A DNA stretch of 64,000 nt, taken from Adiantum capillus-veneris (taxonomy: Eukaryota; Streptophyta; Polypodiopsida; Polypodiales; Pteridaceae). The notes below the pieces were generated by a model. It was not told where the DNA came from. It saw nothing but the letters and a program-made list of their open reading frames with translations, and did no database searches. Positions 57,746 to 64,000 of this stretch are shown here, piece after piece (within the stretch, counting starts at the first letter, position 1; each line of letters opens with the position of its first letter). Location: NCBI GenBank assembly GCA_014529385.2, contig CM043958.1, positions 137,431,043-137,495,042 on the forward strand. Reading direction: 5' to 3'. Made by a program: the position numbers and the translations under genes.

Positions 57746-57802
57746 ATGGCGAAGTCCTTCACTGCTCTGATGTCGGGGGATCAAAGCCGCCATGGCACCT
57801 AA
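57746..57802 (+). promoter_or_regulatory. Upstream ORF 1 of the maturase gene
   Basis: ATG at 57746 opens 18 codons ending in TAA (57800-57802), in the same frame as the main ORF and 15 bases before its ATG. If present in the mRNA it would have to be bypassed or re-initiated from. Confidence 0.5.
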
Positions 57803-57839
57803 AGCTTCTACAGAAGAATGCAGCGCAGTCTGTCCCTAG
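57792..57839 (+). promoter_or_regulatory. Upstream ORF 2, overlapping the maturase start
   Basis: ATG at 57792 opens 15 codons in another frame and stops (TAG, 57837-57839) after the main ATG at 57818. An overlapping upstream ORF would lower main-frame initiation if its ATG is used. Confidence 0.5.
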
Positions 57840-60025
57840 GGGCTCGCGCATCTCAACGTTGCATCGTAATTACTGGCAAATTTAAGGTTCACTCCGGCCG
57901 TAGTGCAGGCTTGATTTCTGTTCATCTGAACGATGCCAAGCTATCTCGAAACGCGCAGATTGCATTGCTTTCCCACATTCGGTTAAGCAGCACCGTCGCT
58001 CTTGAAAGCAGGCCTAACTATGGCTACAACCGTGGTCCTGATGGCTTGAAAATATGTGCAGACTGGTGGATAAGTTGCTACAAGAACAGGAGCAAGACTT
58101 TTGAAAACTTGTCTCCTCTACTGAAGAAGCAAGAGCTGTGGTTTGCTGCCTATCAGAAAATATGCATTGAGACTTTGGGCTCGTATTCATATGAAAGTGC
58201 TCACGACAGGGCCTTGCTCTTCAATTTGCAAGCACTCAGTAATGCTGTGGTGGAGAAAGAGTTTGTTTGGGGTGGTTATGGCAAAATTTTCATCATTTCC
58301 CCAGCCGAAAAGGAGGTGATTGATGAAATGGGTTCAACCAGGAGATTAAAATACCTCCGGCGCATCCACTCATCGCCTGTCTTCCAAGATCGGATTGTCC
58401 AGGAGGTGCTCCTGATGATCCTCGATCCCATTTATGAATCTCGCTTTTCTCCAAAATCCCACGGCTTTCGACCTGGACGTGATGCTCACACTGCTTTGCG
58501 TGTCATACGACGCTCTTTCCCAGGCTATGTTTGGTACTTTAAAGGAGACGTGCGTGAGTCTTTGGATTTGGTGAAGCCAGGCTTGCTCATGCAAGCCATG
58601 TATCATTCTGTCAAGGATAAGAAAATCTTGAGCGTAATAAAGTCGGGGGTCATGACAGATCCTCCGCCACCCCTCCCTAAAAAACCAAAACCCAAAAGTA
58701 AAAAGGAGTGGACAAAGAGAATAAGTGAAGGAGGGCCTAAACCAGACCCTTACTGGATGGAAACTTTTTTTGGGTTTGCACCACAAGAAGTTGAAAGAAG
58801 ACCTAGTTGGGGGGCTTGTGGTGTTTTAAGCTCCCTCTTGTTAAATATATACTTTGATCAACTAGATAGATGGATGGAGAAAAGGATTGGAGAGTACTTG
58901 AAAGTATCTCCGTCAGATTCTATATGGAACATAGAAGAAGAAGTAATGGCAGAAGGGGATGCATTCGTTCAATTTGTTCCAGCCGCACCAGGGGTAGTGA
59001 AGACTCATAGAATGGATTATATAAGGTATGGCACCCAATTCCTTGTTGGGTTTCGAGGGCCTAGATGTGATGCTGTGGAAATGCGCAACCGAATTATCGA
59101 GTTCTGTGAGAATGATCTCAAACTGAAACTTGACGAAAGTGCCTCTAAGCTTGTTCATGTGAAGAAGGGTGTTCTCTTTCTTGATCATCTCATCTCACGC
59201 AGAATCAAGCATACGATGATCCGACGCACTACGCCAGATGGCAAGTTTCTGAGGGCAAAAGTGCTTGGAAGTGTGCTTTCTATGAATGCGAGCTTGCAAG
59301 CTTGTATGGTACATCTCAGGAAGATTGGATTTTTGAAGGGAAAGGTAGATGCTCAGCCTTGTTTTCGTCTTTTTCATGCCCCACAGTCCATAACCAATAC
59401 TCAAATTAATAATGTCCTTGAAAATTTAGCTGAGTGGTTCAAATATGCTGACAACCGGAAAAAAGCGGTAAGTTTCTGTCAGTATATCTTGCGTTCATCA
59501 GTGGCTAAGTTGTATGCAGCAAAGTACAAGCTGCGTTCAAGGGCTCAGGTGTATAAAGTTGGGAGTGGTGACCTGAGCCTTCCTATAAAGGACAAAAAAG
59601 GGCTCTCAGAGCATTACAAAAGAATGATGAAAAAAGGGTTCGTGGAGGGAGAAATACCAGGAATTGAGTTTCACAAAGTTTCTCAAACTCCTGATGTAGA
59701 CCTTACACCATTACCCCGCAATTGGATGCCTGAACATGAGGTCCTTCTGCATGAGTTAGCCTTCATGCTACAACCTGATTGTGAGCTCTCTCTCACAAAG
59801 CAGCTGGAAGAAAGTGTGACCATTACTCCGCAATGTTGCATGTCCAAGATTTTGTGGTCCTTTTTCAATGGTTCCTATCACCTCAAAGAAGATTTGTTTG
59901 GCTTAAAGAGAACACAGGAGGATTCTGCTAAAAAGTTCTTACTTGAAGTCTTGAAGCCATCTCAGGAGGATAAAGAGGATCTGTCTGTTGAAAGGGATGA
60001 ACTTGAGGAAGTTGCTGGTAGGTAA
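57818..60025 (+). CDS. nMAT1/2: Nuclear-encoded mitochondrial group II intron maturase (nMAT1/2 type)
   Basis: 735 codons, intronless. Acts in splicing of mitochondrial group II introns by binding intron RNA. The N-terminus MQRSLSLGARASQRC is Arg/Ser-rich with no acidic residue before about position 39, as in a mitochondrial presequence. RT-like domain: about 170-460, with SHGFRPGRDAHTAL (214-227), FKGDVRESLD (241-250, Asp244 kept), a Pro/Lys-rich insertion (281-298), and at the catalytic box YIRYGTQFLVGF (401-412), where the usual YADD reads YGTQ. Maturase domain X: about 520-600 (ENLAEWFKYADNRKKA, YILRSSVAKLYAAKYKLRSR). No HNH endonuclease motif seen, which fits the nMAT1/nMAT2 group rather than nMAT3/4. 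Start chosen because an in-frame TAA precedes it at 57800. Length resembles Arabidopsis nMAT2 as I recall; which paralogue it is remains open. Confidence 0.93.
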   Translation: MQRSLSLGARASQRCIVITGKFKVHSGRSAGLISVHLNDAKLSRNAQIALLSHIRLSSTVALESRPNYGYNRGPDGLKICADWWISCYKNRSKTFENLSPLLKKQELWFAAYQKICIETLGSYSYESAHDRALLFNLQALSNAVVEKEFVWGGYGKIFIISPAEKEVIDEMGSTRRLKYLRRIHSSPVFQDRIVQEVLLMILDPIYESRFSPKSHGFRPGRDAHTALRVIRRSFPGYVWYFKGDVRESLDLVKPGLLMQAMYHSVKDKKILSVIKSGVMTDPPPPLPKKPKPKSKKEWTKRISEGGPKPDPYWMETFFGFAPQEVERRPSWGACGVLSSLLLNIYFDQLDRWMEKRIGEYLKVSPSDSIWNIEEEVMAEGDAFVQFVPAAPGVVKTHRMDYIRYGTQFLVGFRGPRCDAVEMRNRIIEFCENDLKLKLDESASKLVHVKKGVLFLDHLISRRIKHTMIRRTTPDGKFLRAKVLGSVLSMNASLQACMVHLRKIGFLKGKVDAQPCFRLFHAPQSITNTQINNVLENLAEWFKYADNRKKAVSFCQYILRSSVAKLYAAKYKLRSRAQVYKVGSGDLSLPIKDKKGLSEHYKRMMKKGFVEGEIPGIEFHKVSQTPDVDLTPLPRNWMPEHEVLLHELAFMLQPDCELSLTKQLEESVTITPQCCMSKILWSFFNGSYHLKEDLFGLKRTQEDSAKKFLLEVLKPSQEDKEDLSVERDELEEVAGR

Positions 60026-61875
60026 TCTGCATTCAAGGACCCTTTCGAACATGAAGCAAGCTGTTAACCTGGGCGCTTGGCTGTTTTGATAATCACCAGA
60101 TTTTCAGCCTGTAAAGTTTTGCCCATTCATGGGTAAGTATTATTACGATGCTCTCAATGTGTACAATTTGCAGTCCTTTTTTTATATTACGTGCTTGAAG
60201 TGTTACACTGGCACGTGCATCTGTGTACGTGTGGTTTTTTGCTTCTAAAGTGGTTGTGCTGAAGGAATAACCACGTGTTACAAGCTTTTATATTATTGTG
60301 GTGATTTATTAAGATAATTCATGAGAAACTGTTGCAGCCTTGAAGGTTTTGTTTCTGAGCCTAGGTCTATGACCCATGGTGCATGAAAGATGAAATTCTT
60401 TTAATGAATTTTTTTGGACAAGGTTTATGATCTTATGTTTGATATACAAGGAAATTTATTTGGGGAAGTGTTTGATCTTGGTATGATTTTTTTTTCTCTC
60501 TTAGTCACTCTTTTCATCTAGGATTTTGATCAATCCATTCTTATTTTGATCTGTATGGATTTATAGTTTTCAAGCGTATGGAGTGACGCTAGGTTGGAGG
60601 ATTTTTTTTGAACGCTGCATGGCTTGTGTGCCTATAGAGTATTTCTCATGCATAGGAGATAGTATGTGCCATGAGTTTTACGCTACCCAAAGTGGTTTTT
60701 TTGATCGTTATCTAAGAGGCATTCTTGAAGTCTAGAAGCATGCCACTATATATTCTTGGGTAGGACATGTTCCCAAAGCGATTGTGAGATGGGTTTGTGA
60801 TGAAAAAGATACTTGGCCTACTCCACTGCAACATGACCCATATTATGTATTTATTATGTTACGTCCGGGTAAAGAGTGGACAAAGCACCCTCTTTGTTAA
60901 CGAATTTATCATTGTTAAAGTGGATTGGCTTATCCTTCCCTTGTATTTGGGTGTTCCAAGGGAGGCAGATTGGATATCAGCTATAAATTGAGCCTTTATC
61001 CCCTTATAATCCTTTTGTGTTGGAGTGCAAAATGGAAGTCGAATGATAGCCAATGGAGCAGAGAGGAGAGTGCTGAAGCCTAATTTTAATCAGAGACATG
61101 AAATGAATGTTAGATACAATCATAGGGGGACCACAGAGGTCAAAGTCAAGAGGTGCTTCTGGTTGTGAACTGGGGTCTGGAAGGGCACCATGTGCCCACT
61201 GAAAGTAACAACTGGAACAAATTTGCGACACTTTAAATCTTGAACTTAGAGCAAACTTCACACTTGGGACGAGATTTGGAGTGGCAATGGCCTCTAACTA
61301 GGCGCCCCTAGCAGTATTTCTTTATTATCGATTTCTTCAAATAAAATTACCCAAAAAGCACTAAAGGTGATCAGCTTCTAAAATTGACGGCCCCAAAAGC
61401 TAAAAAATGAATGCTTTCAATAACCGATACCTAAAAAAGCAAATAGCGCAAAAGTGCCACATCAGCTATTTTCATATGGCTTCTCGCAATTTGCTACGCA
61501 AAATCACAGTGGGATTCATGGGCTGGTTTAGTTGTACTTTGGTCCTCTATTTGGTGTGGCTCAAGCTCGCAGTGTTTTCAGATCAGCGCCACCGTTTCAA
61601 ACTAGCAGCCAGCGTTTTCAGATTTCAGCACCTTTCCGTCATTGAAAACGGCTTGGATCTGCCTTTGCGATCTCCCCGCTGTGGTCCGGTACTTTGGCAG
61701 CCCATCGAACCTCTACCTTGCCGGCATCGAGTGCTCCATTGCTATCCGTCATCGCCGACATCAAGATCTGTGTTTTCAGCCATTCATTCCTCTCACATTG
61801 GGAGCGCAAATGAGCCCCAAATCTACCCCTTGGTGGCTATGTGCAATCCCACATCGAGAAGGATTTAAACGTGCA
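60026..61875. other. Maturase 3' flank and non-coding stretch
   Basis: The 3' UTR must lie in the first few hundred bases; no single poly(A) signal is convincing. No further domain seen. The 153-codon frame at 61407-61868 shows no recognisable motif. Confidence 0.45.
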
Positions 61876-62545
61876 TCAAATCAGCCCCAGAGGTGCCTTG
61901 TCTTGAGGAGTTACCTCGGTGACAATCATCATTCGAGTCAGTAGAGTCTGCACTTGAGGTATTGCATGTCCATTTACGCAATCAAAAGCTACCCACTTCT
62001 TAGGTGCTTCTCTGCGTAACAATAGAGTAGACCACCATGTCTGTGCATTTCCTATCAAGTAAGATGCTTCTGTTATCTTCTTCATATTCTTCTTTTATCC
62101 AAATAGGAGTGAAACTTCTCTTGAATTTTACCCACTTCTTAGGTGCTTATCTGGGTAACAACAGAGTAGAGCACCATGTCTTGTGTATTTCCTTTCAAGT
62201 AAGATGTCGCCCTTTGCACCTTGGAGCGTTCTTAGAACTGACCTCCCGAGAAGGCGTCAAACTGCTTTATGACCTCAAGGGCTCCTTGGGTGTCCTGGTA
62301 GCCTGAAAACGTGTCAAACTTGACTGCTTGACCACCATCCTTGACTCCTTGGTCTTATTGTCTATTTATTCACTGTTAGAACACGACGAGCTCTCCTCCA
62401 CTAAACTACTAGATGGCCTCCCATTCCTTTTAGACTATTTCAAAAATCTACTTTTCTTGCCTTTCTCGCTTTTTCTCCGCTTTTTCGGCCTTTTCTCATC
62501 CTTTTTGGAACTAGAGGACGACAAACTGTCAGAATTCTCTTAGAC
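61876..62545 (-). pseudogene. Chromovirus-like gag fragment
   Basis: Read from 62545 downwards: a Ser/Asp then Lys/Arg-rich N-terminus (SSSSSKKDEKRPKKRRKSEK), stops, then capsid pieces including ASYLIGNAQTWWSTLLLRRE and APKKWVAF. A capsid segment is duplicated (61990-62075 and 62129-62210, period 139 bp). The layout resembles the gag N-terminus of chromovirus copy A. Not functional. Confidence 0.6.
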
Positions 62546-62566
62546 GAATAAAAATTTGGGTCATTT

Positions 62567-62848
62567 TTGAAACCAAATCGCTTCTTGGATCTGGTTATGT
62601 CACAAAGTGATGCTCCTGATGATGGGGAGCCCGATGAGCAACCCGAAGTGGAAGAAAACGAGAAGATCCTTGTTCGTGAACAGATTTTGGCACATAAGGA
62701 TACGAAGAATAAAGGTGAAGTCCGAAGGCGGTTCTTGGTTAAGTTCAAGAACTATCGTGCATTGGATGCGAAGTGGATGGAGGAGGAGGACCTAGCAGAT
62801 ACTCCTCAGATTGTGAAACTTTACCTCGATGCTTTTGGTTTAGCATAG
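62567..62848 (+). pseudogene. Chromodomain C-terminal pol fragment
   Basis: A 93-codon open frame: acidic linker (DAPDDGEPDEQPEVEENEK), then a chromodomain core with ILVREQILAHKD, RRRFLVKFKNYRALDAKWME and EEDLADTPQIVKLYLDAFG, ending in TAG. It is the tail of a gypsy chromovirus polyprotein without its integrase. A free-standing chromodomain protein is a less likely alternative. Confidence 0.75.
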
Positions 62849-64000
62849 TCTACTTCAATGGAACCCAGAATTCAGCTTGGTCGGAGATCTTGTGCAGTGG
62901 GATGCACAAGAGGGGAGTCACTCCGCTTCTTTGTCAACAGATGCCTTGATTTTGATACTAAACTCACTGATGTCTCTTTGAGCTTCAGGGATACTGAGAG
63001 CTGAAAGTATTCTACTAGATGACTTTATAAAATGGAATTCTTGATTATGATATTGATTTGTTCTTGACTTCTTTTGAGTGCAGGAACTGATAGACAAAAT
63101 GACTGCAGCATTTTGGTCTGATTGATCTCGCATAGACATGGTTGCAATAGGAGTTAGCCAACCGGACATCGATGAGGTTCATATTGGATCTAGATGCGAT
63201 TGCTAGCTACATTGCCGATAAATCATGGTCTAAGATCCGAATGAATGTTGAATGTCATGTGATGTCTTGTGATGTGACTGTCGATTGGTACATGTGCTAG
63301 ATGTGCGTTCCTAGTACGTAGGTACTAACAGTGAGTGTCTGCTAAGACGGTTTATGGCTGTTTTGCAGGCGTAATCGAGGGCGATTACAATGCTTTCAAG
63401 AGGAGGGTATGTCACAAAGTTATGATGTGTCTGCCCGAGAGCATGCGGGAAACCCTAGCCCGGACTGTTGCTGAAAACCCTATTTTGCAAACCCTAACCC
63501 TAAAAACTGTCCTAAACCCTAACCCTAACCCTAGCACCAAGCTGAAAATCCGAAAATGGTGCTGGCTGAATTTGCGACAGTTTTTCTGTTGCTTTTGCGT
63601 CAACTTTGCTTTATTTTCCTACGCATGGGAGATAGAGAGAGAGAGAGAGCATTATTGCTTTATTTTTGATTAAAAGCTCAAGAGAGCTTGTGTGAGAGAG
63701 AGAGAAAACCTTGCTTTTGATTTTAAGCGTTTGGGGCTCTCCTTGTAAACAATAAATAAGCGGTTTGGGCTCTTTGCAGAGCATTTGGACGCAGAGTTTG
63801 AGAGTGAAACCCTAACCGCTCTCTTGTACTTTGAACTGATTAATACATAAAGAAACACCGAAAGGGGGGCCAGTCTTTGGGGCCAATATCGCTAGGCACG
63901 GAACTCCCCGGGCTAGTGTAAATCTGTTGTGAGCTGTGAACTGTTTTGAAGTGGTTATTTGGTGCTGTAGTGATTGATTCTTGACTTGGAGTGTCCAAGT
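62849..64000 (+). other. LTR-like or promoter-like region with telo-box motifs
   Basis: Follows the pol stop and a purine tract (ACAAGAGGGGAG near 62908), as an LTR would. It contains AAACCCTAA motifs at 63489-63497, 63514-63522 and 63807-63815, a short run of CCCTAA units at 63516-63533, a GA array near 63632-63649 and a TATA-like AATAAATAAG near 63751. No partner LTR is visible and the region runs off the window, so the LTR call is tentative. Confidence 0.4.

Noticed and set aside
57264-57885. Open frames just upstream of the maturase
   Set aside because: Begin in the GT array or run through the CT array; no conserved motif, and they overlap the true start in other frames.
61407-61868. 153-codon open frame on +
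   Set aside because: No recognisable domain and no homologue-like pattern; probably chance.

Overview
The window is nuclear DNA of a land plant. Evidence: a multi-exon plant acid-lipase gene with GT-AG introns, a nuclear-encoded mitochondrial group II intron maturase (nMAT family, found in land plants), decayed plant PPR repeats, and a dense bed of broken plant-type Ty3/gypsy, Ty1/copia and LINE elements. Very long (CT)n/(GA)n arrays, the high repeat load and the PPR wreckage would suit a large-genome fern or other seed-free plant, but the taxon is an inference and cannot be fixed from this sequence.

Layout. 1-4.2 kb: 3' part of a lysosomal/acid-type lipase gene (eight exons inside the window, 5' end outside). 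4.2-6.8 kb: intergenic DNA with microsatellites and five degenerate ~90-bp repeats. 6.7-11.1 kb: a dead Ty3/gypsy element on + (gag, protease, RNase H, start of integrase; reverse transcriptase lost). 11.1-13.0 kb: C/T-rich low-complexity island. 13.2-16.8 kb: a second 3'-truncated gypsy element. 19.06-19.97 kb: a ~0.9-kb imperfect palindrome. 20.26-20.52 kb: a nearly perfect 99-bp-arm foldback. 21.1-23.2 kb: decayed PPR repeats. 23.5-26.5 kb: gypsy pol relic on -. 27.9-30.0 kb: scrambled gypsy fragments on +. 31.5-33.2 kb: three palindromic 20-mers and two tandem-repeat blocks.

33.8-41.6 kb: a LINE (-) split by a chromovirus (-) with a ~1.95-kb 3' LTR, chromodomain, integrase, RNase H, RT, protease and gag. 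43.6-43.7 kb: two perfect hairpins. 44.119-50.841 kb: a copia-type element defined by its LTRs, iMet-type primer site and 5-bp target duplication. Its internal region keeps only a degenerate protease, and its 3' LTR carries a complete 2,108-bp small LTR element with 293-bp LTRs and its own target duplication. 51.3-54.6 kb: a second copy of the chromovirus family, on +, with integrase deleted. 54.6-57.2 kb: decayed coiled-coil coding remnants. 57.818-60.025 kb: intact intronless nMAT gene with two upstream ORFs. 61.9-64.0 kb: gag (-) and chromodomain (+) fragments head to head, followed by LTR-like DNA with three telo-box motifs.

Only two genes look functional: the lipase (lipid hydrolysis in a secretory or vacuolar compartment) and the maturase (mitochondrial intron splicing). 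They do not form a shared pathway. Almost everything between them is nested retrotransposon debris. I found no CRISPR array, rRNA, convincing tRNA or prokaryote-type operon. The most notable structures are the two large inverted repeats near 19-20.5 kb, the triple palindrome at 31.5-31.9 kb, the nested copia/TRIM-like insertion and the maturase with a replaced RT catalytic motif.
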